64,000 nt of DNA from Prochlorococcus sp. AG-436-C13. Its GTDB lineage: Bacteria > Cyanobacteriota > Cyanobacteriia > PCC-6307 > Cyanobiaceae. Positions 52,445 through 62,846 of the stretch are shown here, in pieces; position 1 is the stretch's first letter, and each line of letters begins with the position of its first letter. Under the pieces are notes generated by a model. It searched no databases, was not told the origin of the DNA, and saw only the letters and a list, made by a program, of their open reading frames with translations. The position numbers and the translations under genes are program-made. The stretch spans positions 39,539-103,538 of the forward strand of contig QCPC01000004.1 of the NCBI GenBank assembly GCA_003212695.1, in the 5' to 3' direction.

Positions 52445-53698
52445 ATGTTAAACAACCAAGGTGTGGAAATCCTTTGTATAGGATCAGAATTATTGCTAGG
52501 TAATATATTAAATAGCAATGCAAAATGGTTGGCAGAAGAATTAGCAATATTAGGATTGCCGCATTATTTGCAAACAGTAGTAGGAGATAACTCTAATCGA
52601 CTAGAAAAAGTTTTATTAGATGCCTCAAAAAGGAGTAGAGTTTTAATTACCACAGGAGGACTAGGTCCTACTCCAGATGATTTAACTACGGAAACAATCG
52701 CATCAACTTTTAAGACTGAATTAATAGAAGATAAAAGTATTATTCAAGATATAAAAGGTAAATTCCATCCAAAATTTAAATTACCTAAGAACAATATTAA
52801 ACAAGCTAGGCTACCCAAAGGAGCTAAATCTGTTCCTAATACATCAGGAACAGCTCCTGGAATAATTTGGACGCCAATAGATAGTTTCACTGTAATCAGC
52901 CTGCCAGGAGTCCCATCTGAAATGAAACTAATGTGGGAGCAAACAATAAAAAGTTGGCTTTGTAAAGAATTTCCTTTTAGAGAAATTATAACTAGTAAGA
53001 CATTGAAATTTACTGGTATTAGTGAGTCTGCACTTGCGGAAAAGATACCTGAAATACTAACAAATAAAAATCCAACAGTTGCACCTTATGCATCTTTAGG
53101 TGAAGTGAAATTAAGAATTACTGCACAATCTAAAACTACCAATGAAGGCAATAATCTTATTAAACCAATGGAAGATAAATTAAAAGAAATATTTGGACTT
53201 AATTTTTTTTCCAACGACAATCAATCACTGGCATCAATTATTATTGATTTATTACGAAAAAGAGGAGAAACACTTTCAGTAGCTGAATCTTGCACTGGAG
53301 GAAGTCTTGCAGCAACTATTACAACTGTCCCAGGGTCATCAGACGTCTTCCTTGGTGGAGTTGTGGCATACAACAATGAGATTAAACAAAATATTTTGGG
53401 AGTTCCTCTTGAATTAATTGAGAAATATGGTGCCGTATCAGGACCAGTTGCAAAATCAATGGCTTTAGGAATGCGTAAAACTTTCCGAACTGATTGGTCT
53501 ATTGCGATAACTGGAATTGCAGGCCCAAAAGGAGGTAATAAAACAAAACCTATTGGAAGAGTAGAATTTTATATTAAAGGAGCAAATTCAAATGAATCAA
53601 TTCAAGAAAACTTTGGCTCACATAGAAGCAGAGTGGACATACAAAAATTGAGTGTTGTAAGAGCTCTAGATCGGTTGCGACTATTTCTGCTTAAGTAA
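52445..53698 (+). CDS. cinA: CinA-like protein (competence/damage-inducible; NMN deamidase domain)
   Basis: 'VEILCIGSELLLGNILNSNAKWLAEELAILGL', 'TTGGLGPTPDDLT', 'LSVAESCTGGSLAATITTVPGSSDVFLGGVVAYNN'. Confidence 0.95.
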   Translation: MLNNQGVEILCIGSELLLGNILNSNAKWLAEELAILGLPHYLQTVVGDNSNRLEKVLLDASKRSRVLITTGGLGPTPDDLTTETIASTFKTELIEDKSIIQDIKGKFHPKFKLPKNNIKQARLPKGAKSVPNTSGTAPGIIWTPIDSFTVISLPGVPSEMKLMWEQTIKSWLCKEFPFREIITSKTLKFTGISESALAEKIPEILTNKNPTVAPYASLGEVKLRITAQSKTTNEGNNLIKPMEDKLKEIFGLNFFSNDNQSLASIIIDLLRKRGETLSVAESCTGGSLAATITTVPGSSDVFLGGVVAYNNEIKQNILGVPLELIEKYGAVSGPVAKSMALGMRKTFRTDWSIAITGIAGPKGGNKTKPIGRVEFYIKGANSNESIQENFGSHRSRVDIQKLSVVRALDRLRLFLLK

Positions 53699-53729
53699 CG
53701 CTAATCTTTTTATCTAATGGAGTGAGCCA

Positions 53730-55136
53730 TTGAGTTGTAAAACTCTCTATGACAAAGTTTGGGATCTTCATCGAGTAACTGAACTCCCAAGTGGCTCGAC
53801 ACAACTTTTCGTTGGTTTGCACTTAATTCACGAAGTGACAAGTCCTCAAGCATTTTCATCACTAGAAGAAAAAGGTCTAAATCTTTTTTGCCCAGAAAGA
53901 ACTATTGCGACAGTTGATCATATCGTTCCTACTAAAAATCAAATTAGGCCTTTTTCTGATCATCTTGCGGAGCAAATGCTCCAAAAGCTAGAGGAAAACT
54001 GCTCAAAGCACTCCATCAAGTTTTTCAACATAGGATCTGGCAATCAAGGGATTGTTCACGTTATTGCACCTGAAACAGGTTTAACGCAACCGGGTATGAC
54101 AATTGTCTGCGGAGATTCTCATACATCTACTCATGGTGCTTTTGGATCAATTGCATTTGGTATAGGTACCAGTCAAGTCAGAGATGTTCTTGCAAGCCAA
54201 ACCTTGACGATGAAAAAACTTAAAGTTCGTAGGCTTTGGTTCTCAGGAAAACTTAAGAAAGGAGTATTTGCTAAAGACCTAATACTTCATGTAATTCAAA
54301 AACTAGGAGTTAAAGCAGGAGTTGGTTATGCCTATGAATTTTCAGGTCCAGTAATTGATAATCTCTCAATGGAAGAAAGAATGACCATTTGCAATATGTC
54401 TATTGAAGGTGGAGCTAGATGTGGATATATAAATCCAGACCAAAAAACATTTGATTATCTAAAAGGAAAAGAATATTCACCAAAAGAAGAAAATTGGGAT
54501 TCTGCTGTTAAATGGTGGCAATCGCTTTCAAGTGAGGAAAATGCAACATATGACGACGAAGTTAAGTTTGACGCTTCAGAAATAGCACCAACCATCACTT
54601 GGGGAATTACTCCAGGGCAGTCAATAGCCATTGATTCATGTATACCAAAACCAGAATCTTTAGAAAATAGTGATCAGCAAACTGCTTTAGAGGCTTATAA
54701 ATATATGAATTTGAAACCAGGTATTTCTTTAGAAGGACTCAAAATAGATGTTTGTTTTATTGGTAGTTGTACTAACGGTCGCTTAAGTGACCTTCAAAAA
54801 GCAGCGGAAATAGCAAAGGGCAGGCAAGTTGCAAAAGGAGTTAAAGCTTTTGTTGTACCTGGATCAGAAAAAGTAGCCAAACAGGCAGAAGAAAAAGGTT
54901 TGCATCAAATTTTTATTAAAGCTGGTTTTGAATGGAGGAAGCCCGGTTGTTCAATGTGCCTTGCAATGAATCCTGACAAACTGGAAAAAGACCAAATAAG
55001 TGCGAGCTCCAGCAATAGAAACTTCAAAGGCAGACAAGGATCTGCAAAAGGTAGAACATTATTAATGAGTCCAGCAATGGTAGCTGCAGCGGCTGTTAAT
55101 GGAGCAATAATAGATGTTCGAAAATTACTTCATTAA
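53730..55136 (+). CDS. leuC: 3-isopropylmalate dehydratase large subunit
   Basis: '[13 protein letters not shown]', '[35 protein letters not shown]', '[19 protein letters not shown]'. Confidence 0.97.
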   Translation: MSCKTLYDKVWDLHRVTELPSGSTQLFVGLHLIHEVTSPQAFSSLEEKGLNLFCPERTIATVDHIVPTKNQIRPFSDHLAEQMLQKLEENCSKHSIKFFNIGSGNQGIVHVIAPETGLTQPGMTIVCGDSHTSTHGAFGSIAFGIGTSQVRDVLASQTLTMKKLKVRRLWFSGKLKKGVFAKDLILHVIQKLGVKAGVGYAYEFSGPVIDNLSMEERMTICNMSIEGGARCGYINPDQKTFDYLKGKEYSPKEENWDSAVKWWQSLSSEENATYDDEVKFDASEIAPTITWGITPGQSIAIDSCIPKPESLENSDQQTALEAYKYMNLKPGISLEGLKIDVCFIGSCTNGRLSDLQKAAEIAKGRQVAKGVKAFVVPGSEKVAKQAEEKGLHQIFIKAGFEWRKPGCSMCLAMNPDKLEKDQISASSSNRNFKGRQGSAKGRTLLMSPAMVAAAAVNGAIIDVRKLLH

Positions 55137-55155
55137 AAAACATTGTTAAAAGACC

Positions 55156-55776
55156 ATGAGTAACTCTTCTGATTTTCCATCAGGTCCAATAAAAAAAATT
55201 AAAGGTAAATGTATATACTTACCTGGAAATGACATAGATACCGATAGAATTATTCCAGCTCGCTTTCTAAAATGTGTCAGTTTTGAAGCCTTAGGTAATC
55301 AAGTTTTTGCAGATGACCGTATTGATAGCAATCAATTACATCCTTTCGATCGTGATGAGAATAAAAACGGATCAATACTAATTGTTGATAAGAATTTTGG
55401 CTGTGGTTCAAGTAGAGAGCATGCACCACAGGCTCTTATGAGATGGGGAATTAGGGCGATAGTTGGTCAAAGTTTCGCTGAAATATTCTATAGTAATTGC
55501 TTATCTATAGGTATACCTTGTGCATTAATATCAGAATTTGATATTAAGTTATTAATTCAAGAAATAAACAACTTTAAACAAGATCAATTAACTTTGGATA
55601 TAAATTCTCAGAAACTAATTTCAAGAAAAAATTCTTGGTCTATAAATATTGAAAAAGCGGCATCAAATATGCTTCTTACTGGAGGTTGGGATGCAACTTC
55701 AATACTAATTAGCCAAAAAGAAAAAATAAATTTGACTATGCAGAAAATTCCTTACTTAAATTCTTTTAAAATATAA
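55156..55776 (+). CDS. leuD: 3-isopropylmalate dehydratase small subunit
   Basis: 'LPGNDIDTDRIIPARFLKCVSFE', 'FGCGSSREHAPQALMRWGIRAIVGQSFAEIFYSNC'. Confidence 0.96.
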   Translation: MSNSSDFPSGPIKKIKGKCIYLPGNDIDTDRIIPARFLKCVSFEALGNQVFADDRIDSNQLHPFDRDENKNGSILIVDKNFGCGSSREHAPQALMRWGIRAIVGQSFAEIFYSNCLSIGIPCALISEFDIKLLIQEINNFKQDQLTLDINSQKLISRKNSWSINIEKAASNMLLTGGWDATSILISQKEKINLTMQKIPYLNSFKI

Positions 55777-55787
55777 ATTATGATGTT

Positions 55788-57830
55788 TTAAAAGGAATCA
55801 GGAATTCCTTTAAAACTAAATCCATTAAGGCTAAAACTTACACCACCTGATTTGTTCTCTATATCATAAAATAATCCCATTTCATATGCTCTTCTTTGAA
55901 TCATAATAGCCACCTTAGAGGCTATTATATCTCCATACTTATCAGATCCTGAGTCAATATTCCATTCATTGATAGATTTAATCAATAATGGTCCAATAAT
56001 ATGCTGCGAAAGATCCACGTTTAATGTGATTAAATCCTTTCGATTATCAAATTGAAATGGACTATTTCCAGCTTTGAAAGTAACTGTTGGTAATATAGAT
56101 AGATTAGTATAATCAAAATATTTTTTACTCAAACTACCTAAAGTTATCTCAGGTCCTAAACCTAATCCAATAGAAGATTGTCTTTGCCCACCCTCATATA
56201 TATAATTAGAAGAAGTAATTAAACTATTAAGGTCAAAACTAGGTGTTATTACTTTTGGCGAATTAGAAGGTCTAATATATTCAACAGGTTTTTTACTTTT
56301 AAAATAAAAAATAGGATAGTTAGTCTCTATTCTTCCATTTAAATTTGAACGAAATCTATTTATTAATTTATCACTATTATTTTCTATTGCATGATATTCG
56401 CCCAACCCCACTCTCAAAGCATACTGAGATTTTATATTATCGAAATTTAAACTACCTTTCTTATCTAATTTAAAGCCATATGCAGTATAAATGTCATTAC
56501 TATCTATTGAATTATCCCAAATCTCATAAAGGTTGTAACGATATTCGCCAAATATATTAGCTTCTATACCCTTAAATTTTCTAGCATTAAATTCTTTAGA
56601 GAAACTAACAGAGTGTCGTGAACCATTAGCAAATCTATTTGGGTTAAAAGTACTTATGTTTGAACTAAAATTTGTATCCCAACTCAATGTCCTTCCACTT
56701 ATTTCACTTTCCAATCCAAAGACATCTGCAGCAGTAATTGATGACAAAACTTTTGGACTATTAGAATCTGCACCTTCTGTTGGATATGAATTAGTTTTCT
56801 CTTGTAAAGATCTTTGTATTAAATATTGAGGCTGTAATGACCAGGTATATTTAAGGGGTAATTTTATAGGGCTAAGTTGTCTTCCAATAAAAATACCATC
56901 TCTATCATTTCCATCTATACCTAGAATCCATTTCTCAAATCTTTTCCAATCTTCCAAACCTTCTTTAGATATTTCTCTATTACCAAGTGGGATTTTTAAT
57001 TTACCTTCTAATACTAAATAGCTCTTGCTAGCAGTGAGAGTATAATTTTCTTTATCTTCTCCAATTTCTAAAAGCTCTACCTTATAAGAATCTATTCTAC
57101 TCTGAGCAGGATTAAAAGGATCATTAGTAAAGCTAACTTTCTTTGCCTTCCAACCATTCTTATGAATCCTTATATTATCTGCTTTTAGACGCCATCTATT
57201 AATAGAATTAATTTGACTTTCCTTACTAGATAATATCTTCATAGAAGGATCTGAGCTACCCTCAAGTGTGAAACCATCTTGCAATTTGACTTCACTAAGA
57301 ATAGATTCTTCTTGTTGCTGTCTTACAATTCTATTTAATTCATTAGACTGAATAAGATTTAAATCTTTTGGAATCAACTTAATATCAATTACTCCATATA
57401 CATTCTCTAATTTACCTTTTTTATTATTCAAATTATACTGAAAATAGCTGGCAGTGAAATAATTAGAGCCATTTATAAAAACAACATTTCCCTTAGCAAC
57501 TAAGTTCTTATTTAATTGGTCAACTTCTAATTTATCTGCCTTTAGTGTGGCTCCATTAATAAAAGCTCTTACATTACCTTCTGCAAAAAATATTTCACCT
57601 TGTTCCCAATATTGACTTTCAGAGCTGATTTGTAAATCTAAAAGAACATCTTCAGTATCTTTAGAAGGATTTTGAATACTATAATATTTTTCTTTATTAG
57701 CAATATTTACTTGCTGAAAAGAATGGCCTGAAAAAGGTACATTACTAAGTTCTCCTTGAAGAGGAGTAACAATAAAATTGCTTACAGAAACTAGGCCCGA
57801 AAGCAATCCACCAGAAACTATCGCCTGCAA
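55788..57830 (-). CDS. Cyanobacterial LptD-like outer-membrane protein (DUF3769-like)
   Basis: 680 aa; OstA-like 'QGEIFFAEGNVRAFINGATLKADKLEVDQLNKNLVAKGNVVF' then beta-rich C-terminal region. Confidence 0.72.
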   Translation of the reverse strand: MQAIVSGGLLSGLVSVSNFIVTPLQGELSNVPFSGHSFQQVNIANKEKYYSIQNPSKDTEDVLLDLQISSESQYWEQGEIFFAEGNVRAFINGATLKADKLEVDQLNKNLVAKGNVVFINGSNYFTASYFQYNLNNKKGKLENVYGVIDIKLIPKDLNLIQSNELNRIVRQQQEESILSEVKLQDGFTLEGSSDPSMKILSSKESQINSINRWRLKADNIRIHKNGWKAKKVSFTNDPFNPAQSRIDSYKVELLEIGEDKENYTLTASKSYLVLEGKLKIPLGNREISKEGLEDWKRFEKWILGIDGNDRDGIFIGRQLSPIKLPLKYTWSLQPQYLIQRSLQEKTNSYPTEGADSNSPKVLSSITAADVFGLESEISGRTLSWDTNFSSNISTFNPNRFANGSRHSVSFSKEFNARKFKGIEANIFGEYRYNLYEIWDNSIDSNDIYTAYGFKLDKKGSLNFDNIKSQYALRVGLGEYHAIENNSDKLINRFRSNLNGRIETNYPIFYFKSKKPVEYIRPSNSPKVITPSFDLNSLITSSNYIYEGGQRQSSIGLGLGPEITLGSLSKKYFDYTNLSILPTVTFKAGNSPFQFDNRKDLITLNVDLSQHIIGPLLIKSINEWNIDSGSDKYGDIIASKVAIMIQRRAYEMGLFYDIENKSGGVSFSLNGFSFKGIPDSF

Positions 57831-57931
57831 GATCTACCAGTCGGCGAACAAAAAAAGCTCATAAACCTAATAATACTGATCTTGTTTTAGACCAATATTA
57901 GTTCTGATTATAGAGATTTAAGACTAATTTC

Positions 57932-58060
57932 TTAGTCTTGTGGGCTTTCGAGGTCTTTTCTAGCTGGAGTTCTTGTTGGATCACTAGCCAAAAAGCCAAA
58001 CAAGAAAACACCAACAAAAAAGAAGACGACCGTATAGACGGAAATCTTTAAAGCAAGCAT
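57932..58060 (-). CDS. psbI: Photosystem II protein PsbI
   Basis: [42 protein letters not shown]; not in the ORF track. Confidence 0.95.
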   Translation of the reverse strand: MLALKISVYTVVFFFVGVFLFGFLASDPTRTPARKDLESPQD

Positions 58061-58190
58061 GACTGACTAAATCTTCTACGAAACAAATGTATCTTATGGG
58101 CAACTATGCCCCTATGCCCCCAATTATTACCTTGTATTGAAATGTTTCTATGACATTAAGCTTAATAAATCAATTTTTATACTTCTGGCA

Positions 58191-58331
58191 TTAATCATCA
58201 TGTTCATCCCATGGGTCATCAAGCGCCCTTGCAGGTGGGCCAAAGGCTGTGTAGACACCTAAACCTGTTAAACCTAGTAAAATTACTAAGATAGCTATTG
58301 CTATTGATAGGGCTGGAGATGAAGTTTGCAT
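58191..58331 (-). CDS. psbN: PsbN
   Basis: MQTSSPALSIAIAILVILLGLTGLGVYTAFGPPARALDDPWDEHDD; divergent from psbH as is usual; not in the ORF track. Confidence 0.94.
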   Translation of the reverse strand: MQTSSPALSIAIAILVILLGLTGLGVYTAFGPPARALDDPWDEHDD

Positions 58332-58417
58332 CAATTCTTTCTACAGGTTTCCAATCTTAGCGGGTATTTCTCATACAATATCCGAAATTATTCACTAACT
58401 GAGGCTCGACACTTAAA

Positions 58418-58621
58418 ATGGGACAAAAAACTGCTCTTGGATCACTGTTGAAATCTATTGGCAACTCTGGCCAAGGCAAAGTTGTAGCAGGATGGGGCGC
58501 TGTGCCAGTAATGGCTTTTGTTGGGGTTTTACTTCTTGTTTTCTTAGTGATTCTTCTCCAGATTTATAACCAATCTCTGCTATTGCAAGGTTTCTCTGTT
58601 GACTGGAACGGAATTAATTAA
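58418..58621 (+). CDS. psbH: Photosystem II protein PsbH
   Basis: '[58 protein letters not shown]'. Confidence 0.95.
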   Translation: MGQKTALGSLLKSIGNSGQGKVVAGWGAVPVMAFVGVLLLVFLVILLQIYNQSLLLQGFSVDWNGIN

Positions 58622-58654
58622 GTCAAGCAAGCCTAACTTAATTAAATTAAGCTC

Positions 58655-58864
58655 ATGAACATATTTGGTGTAGGTCTGCCTGAAATAGCAGTCATAGCTG
58701 CCCTTGCCTTGATTGTTTTTGGGCCTAAGAAACTACCTGAACTTGGCAGGAGTCTTGGTAAAACAATAAAAAGTCTTCAGAAAGCATCTTCTGAATTCGA
58801 GCATGAGCTAAAAAAAGTAGTCACAGATTCCGAGGAAATTGAGGCTGAGAAAGATTCAGAATAA
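58655..58864 (+). CDS. tatA: Twin-arginine translocase TatA/TatE-family subunit
   Basis: MNIFGVGLPEIAVIAALALIVFGPKKLPELGRSLGKTIKSLQKASSEFEHEL. Confidence 0.93.
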   Translation: MNIFGVGLPEIAVIAALALIVFGPKKLPELGRSLGKTIKSLQKASSEFEHELKKVVTDSEEIEAEKDSE

Positions 58865-58934
58865 AAAAATCAAGAGAGCTATTCTTAAAGCAAAAAAAAA
58901 ATATAATTAGAATAATTCTGTTTGAATAAGTTAA

Positions 58935-59543
58935 ATGCAGTCGGGTAATTTCCGGTTAATAGCTGGACTAGGCAATCCTGGCTCTAAGTATCTCAGAACC
59001 CGCCATAATATTGGGTTTATGGCATTAGAAAGAATTGCACGCAAAGAATCTGTTTTATTCAATCTCAACAAAAAAATTTACGGGAATATTGCAGATATTG
59101 GATCAGGAGAAAATAAAAAAAGGCTGTTAATGCCAAATACATACATGAATGAAAGTGGACGTTCAATTAGTGCAGCCTTGCAATGGTTTGGTATCGAAAC
59201 TAAAGAGCTATTAGTACTTGTTGATGATATGGACTTGCCATTAGGAAAATTGAGATTAAGAGAAGAAGGTGGCTCTGGAGGACATAATGGACTGAAAGAT
59301 ATAATCAATCACCTAGGTAGTCAAGATTTTTGTAGATTAAGGATTGGCATTGGTCCTCCTTCTTTAATAAATACAGAGCGCAAAAAGAATACAACTGCAC
59401 ATGTGCTAGGAAAATTTAATAAAGACGAAGATCTAAAAATTGAAGAGGTTTTAGATAAAGTAATTAAAGGCTTAAATTTAATTGAAAGTTTAGGCTTGCA
59501 AAAAGGAACTACTTTTTTAAATTCTTATAAGCCTAATTTATAA
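58935..59543 (+). CDS. pth: Peptidyl-tRNA hydrolase
   Basis: 'LIAGLGNPGSKYLRTRHNIGFMALERIA', 'MPNTYMNESGRSI', 'LVDDMDLPLGKLRLREEGGSGGHNGLKDI'. Confidence 0.96.
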   Translation: MQSGNFRLIAGLGNPGSKYLRTRHNIGFMALERIARKESVLFNLNKKIYGNIADIGSGENKKRLLMPNTYMNESGRSISAALQWFGIETKELLVLVDDMDLPLGKLRLREEGGSGGHNGLKDIINHLGSQDFCRLRIGIGPPSLINTERKKNTTAHVLGKFNKDEDLKIEEVLDKVIKGLNLIESLGLQKGTTFLNSYKPNL

Positions 59544-59553
59544 ATATTTTCTA

Positions 59554-59811
59554 ATGAACGATAAACCATACACTACTGCACATCTAAGAGTTTATAGCCA
59601 AAACTTTACTACAAAATCAATTCAAGGTGAAATATCAGCTGGCGGATTTAATTGGGAATTTAATTGGAAATTCAGCAATTGTGAACTTTTAGTAGAGCCT
59701 CCGCTTGGAAGGGCGCTGATTCAAGATGCTCTAATGCGTTTTCTAATAAAAACTGATTATTCTCTTGAACCTGGGGGAGACTATATTTTTACCATTAAGG
59801 CCAAATTCTAA
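59554..59811 (+). CDS. Conserved cyanobacterial protein, DUF3146-like
   Basis: MNDKPYTTAHLRVYSQNFTTKSIQGEISAGGFNWEFNWKFSNCELLVEPPLGRALIQDALMRFL... Confidence 0.65.
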   Translation: MNDKPYTTAHLRVYSQNFTTKSIQGEISAGGFNWEFNWKFSNCELLVEPPLGRALIQDALMRFLIKTDYSLEPGGDYIFTIKAKF

Positions 59812-60232
59812 TTTCTATTGGTTTTTCCCATTTTAATTTCTTTTTGGAATAATCTTCTACTAATATCAGAGCAACAACAGCATCTAGATTTGACGGAGGA
59901 AATATTAATGTCTTTGGTAATAAATTAGTAGGGAAATTTGGAGGAGAAAGTTCTAAATATCTTTCCCGTGCTCTTAATGTAGTACTTGCCTCATCAACTA
60001 ATTTAACAGGTCTGATATTATTAGAATTAAGTTGAGATAACCAATATTGGCTAGTAGTTCCATTTCCCAAAAGAATCAAATCAATAGAATTATTATGAAT
60101 CCAATCATTAATTAATCTGATTACAAAATTCTTTTTTACTATTTTACCAGAAATAACTATTGATTTCTTTAAATCAGCTAACAATAAGCCACATTTCTGA
60201 TTACCTGGATCTATTGAAATTAAGAGAGTCAT
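59795..60232 (-). CDS. RNase H-fold protein (RuvC/YqgF-like), cyanobacterial
   Basis: 'LLISIDPGNQKCGLLLADL' and 'LILLGNGTTSQYW' resemble the RNase H-fold strands. Confidence 0.68.
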   Translation of the reverse strand: MTLLISIDPGNQKCGLLLADLKKSIVISGKIVKKNFVIRLINDWIHNNSIDLILLGNGTTSQYWLSQLNSNNIRPVKLVDEASTTLRARERYLELSPPNFPTNLLPKTLIFPPSNLDAVVALILVEDYSKKKLKWEKPIEIRIWP

Positions 60233-61221
60233 TAATTATTCTTATCGATAGTATCAGGAAATTGATTTACTCTTAATATTATAGATATTGGATCAGCTGT
60301 GTCACTTCTTGATTGAGAAATAGCATCTACTTTTAAGTCTAATTTATCATTAGAACCATAAAGACTTAGCAAGTACTGCATTGAATCTGATTCTACATGG
60401 ATTTCTGTAGCTAGAGAACCTCTCTTTTTTACTTCAGCTAAAGTTGATGCTAATAAATTCTTAACCTGTTGTTTTAGGGAACTGTTTTTTATCTTATAAT
60501 TAGTAATATTTTCACTTGAAATTAATTCACCTTTTGCAACTATATTTTTGTTAAGAATAACCTCAGGAAATGCAAAGACATAGTTTTCACCTAAAAGAAC
60601 ATTTCCTGCTGAGCGAATAATAACTACCCATTCTCTTTTATCGGAAATAATTTTTGCTAAACTAGCTATATGATCTCGTCTAACTAATACCATTCTTCTA
60701 TCTGGTATTTTACCTGGGCTAACTCTAATAAAAGCATTAAAATTTGCTCTTCTTATAATATTTTCTATCTCTTCTTTTACATTAGAGTCTTCAAGCAATT
60801 TCACATTAAAAGTTCCTAAGCTTTGTCCGCTAGCTATTACAACTTCACCCTGATAAAAGTCAGACAACCCTTTACTCATTTTTATAAGCTCTTTCTCAGC
60901 TTTATTAATTTTTAATTGAAGAGCTTCTCTCTGTTTATTGAGAGGTATCAATTCTTCTCTCTTTTCTTTCAATTCAGCTTGAATATCATCTAATTCAAAT
61001 AAACCAATTCTTAGCTTTTCATTAACAAAAATCATTAGGATTAGTGAAATACCACTAATCAAACTTCCAGTAAAAATAGTTATTAAAACTGCTGTTCTTC
61101 GTGGTCTTAATTTAAAAATGCTCAATCGAGCTTTACCTATACGACTTCCCAGTAAATCCCCAAGGGTTGAAAGAACTCCACCCAACAAGAGCAAGAAAAT
61201 AATAAGACGCCAACCTGTCAC
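60232..61221 (-). CDS. DUF3084-like membrane/coiled-coil protein
   Basis: N-terminal TM segments, coiled coil 'DDIQAELKEKREELIPLNKQREALQLKINKAEKELIKMS', conserved C-terminal domain. Confidence 0.78.
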   Translation of the reverse strand: MTGWRLIIFLLLLGGVLSTLGDLLGSRIGKARLSIFKLRPRRTAVLITIFTGSLISGISLILMIFVNEKLRIGLFELDDIQAELKEKREELIPLNKQREALQLKINKAEKELIKMSKGLSDFYQGEVVIASGQSLGTFNVKLLEDSNVKEEIENIIRRANFNAFIRVSPGKIPDRRMVLVRRDHIASLAKIISDKREWVVIIRSAGNVLLGENYVFAFPEVILNKNIVAKGELISSENITNYKIKNSSLKQQVKNLLASTLAEVKKRGSLATEIHVESDSMQYLLSLYGSNDKLDLKVDAISQSRSDTADPISIILRVNQFPDTIDKNN

Positions 61222-61274
61222 TTAAAACCGCATTATCTGAATAAATCTAATTTAATACCTAATTGAATGTTTTT

Positions 61275-62009
61275 TTAATTAAAACGTTTGGCGAGAGCAA
61301 TTGGATCAAAAACAGTTATTTTTTTTCTATCTATCTGTAACAAACCTAGATTTCTTAAATCGCCCAAAAGTCTAGTAATTGTAACTCTGGTAGAACCTAT
61401 TGCTTCAGCTATACCTTGATGAGAAAGTCTGAGATCAATCGTAATTCCTGTTTCACTAGGTACACCAAAGTCTCTGCAAAGAACAAGAAGAAAACTTACT
61501 AATCGCGAAGACATATCTCTATGGGTCAAAGTTTCTATCATTGTTTCTGTTTGAAGAATTCTGCTGGACAACCCTTGCAAAAGAAGTAAACCAACGCCGC
61601 TATCAGAAGCTATAGCATTCATTACTGAGCCAGCAGGTGCTGAGCTCATCTCTACTCTAGTAAAAGCAACAGCGTGATAAAAGCGATCAGAACGATGACC
61701 GGTCAGCAAAGAGAGCACTCCAAAAAGACTATTTTCTCGAAGCAAGGCAACAGTTATCTCTTCTCCAGATTCATATACACGACTGAGTCTAACTGCTCCT
61801 CTTCTAATTAAATAGACCCTCTCAGCTGGATCACCAGGGAAGAAAATTGTTTTAGATCTTTCCACAATCTCATTAGAGGAACCATCAAGTCCTCTAATGA
61901 CATCTACAAGTGTCTTTTTATCGGAGGTTTGCTCTTTCAAATTATTTTGAGATTGCTTCCCAACAGATTGCTTGGGATAACGATTGAAGGAGCCAGCTGA
62001 AGCTGTCAT
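61275..62009 (-). CDS. ntcA: Global nitrogen regulator NtcA (CRP/FNR family)
   Basis: '[66 protein letters not shown]' and HTH '[24 protein letters not shown]'. Confidence 0.97.
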   Translation of the reverse strand: MTASAGSFNRYPKQSVGKQSQNNLKEQTSDKKTLVDVIRGLDGSSNEIVERSKTIFFPGDPAERVYLIRRGAVRLSRVYESGEEITVALLRENSLFGVLSLLTGHRSDRFYHAVAFTRVEMSSAPAGSVMNAIASDSGVGLLLLQGLSSRILQTETMIETLTHRDMSSRLVSFLLVLCRDFGVPSETGITIDLRLSHQGIAEAIGSTRVTITRLLGDLRNLGLLQIDRKKITVFDPIALAKRFN

Positions 62010-62031
62010 CTATGGAAAACACTTAAGAGTG

Positions 62032-62073
62032 AACATAAGGATTTCAGGCAATTCATCTTGTAGCAAAAACAAC
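62032..62073 (-). promoter_or_regulatory. NtcA-activated-type promoter upstream of ntcA
   Basis: Minus strand GTTGTTTTTGCTAC (GT-N10-AC; one mismatch to GTA-N8-TAC), exactly 22 nt, then TATGTT (TAN3T) -10 box. Confidence 0.75.
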
Positions 62074-62153
62074 TTTTTAGGATGAAAGCTACAAAGAAAA
62101 ATACTTATATATAAAAAACAACCTAAAACTACAAACCTTCACATATCAAGCTC

Positions 62154-62171
62154 GACACTATCTATAGTGTC
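62154..62171. promoter_or_regulatory. Operator-like palindrome in the ntcA/CobO-like intergenic region
   Basis: GACACTAT-CT-ATAGTGTC, perfect 8-bp arms with a 2-nt centre. Confidence 0.6.
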
Positions 62172-62243
62172 AAAATAATTGTGAAAGCTATCTATCCCGC
62201 TAGATTTAAAAAAAGCTTAGATCATATTGCTTTTTACCAGTTC

Positions 62244-62846
62244 ATGACAGCAAGTCCTAGCCCAAAGAATCTATACCAAACAAGGAATCAATATGGCTTA
62301 AGCCCTATTAGAGAGATAAAGGCAAAAGCAAGGCTAAAGATTATTTCTTCGCAAGGACAGTTACAAGTATTTTCATCTCCCTACAGAGGTAGCTTTTCTA
62401 GTGTTCTAAGTGAAGCACTTCGATCTGCAGGTCTAGGAAGCAAAGTCTTAATATCTCAATTCTTAAAGGGAGGAGTATCACAAGGTCCAAGAAATACAAT
62501 CAGCTTATGTGGTGGCCTCGAATGGCTCAGGCCTAATATTTACGGCTGCATTACCTCACCTATAAATCCTAGTTTCAACACATCATTAGAAACGCAAGAA
62601 ATCAAGAAAGCTATTAGAGACGTTTGGGAAGTTTGCAAAGAACTCATACATACCAATTCCTTAGATAAATTAATACTCGATGAAATTGGTTTAGCTATTG
62701 AATACGGCTTTATCAAAGAAAAAGAATTGATAACTGCTTTAGAAAATCGGCATGAATCTATTGATGTAATTTTCACAGGTCCTTCAATACCCAGTAAGGT
62801 TTTTTCAATGGCTGATCAAATTACCCAACTGAGGTGCTCTAAGTAA
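62244..62846 (+). CDS. CobO/BtuR-like P-loop-family protein with degenerate Walker A
   Basis: 'GQLQVFSSPYRGSFSSVLSEALRSAGLGSKVLISQFLKGG' and 'LDKLILDEIGLAIEYGFIKEKELITALENR...DVIFTGP' align by eye with CobO; ORF opens at GTG 62181. Confidence 0.75.
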   Translation: MTASPSPKNLYQTRNQYGLSPIREIKAKARLKIISSQGQLQVFSSPYRGSFSSVLSEALRSAGLGSKVLISQFLKGGVSQGPRNTISLCGGLEWLRPNIYGCITSPINPSFNTSLETQEIKKAIRDVWEVCKELIHTNSLDKLILDEIGLAIEYGFIKEKELITALENRHESIDVIFTGPSIPSKVFSMADQITQLRCSK

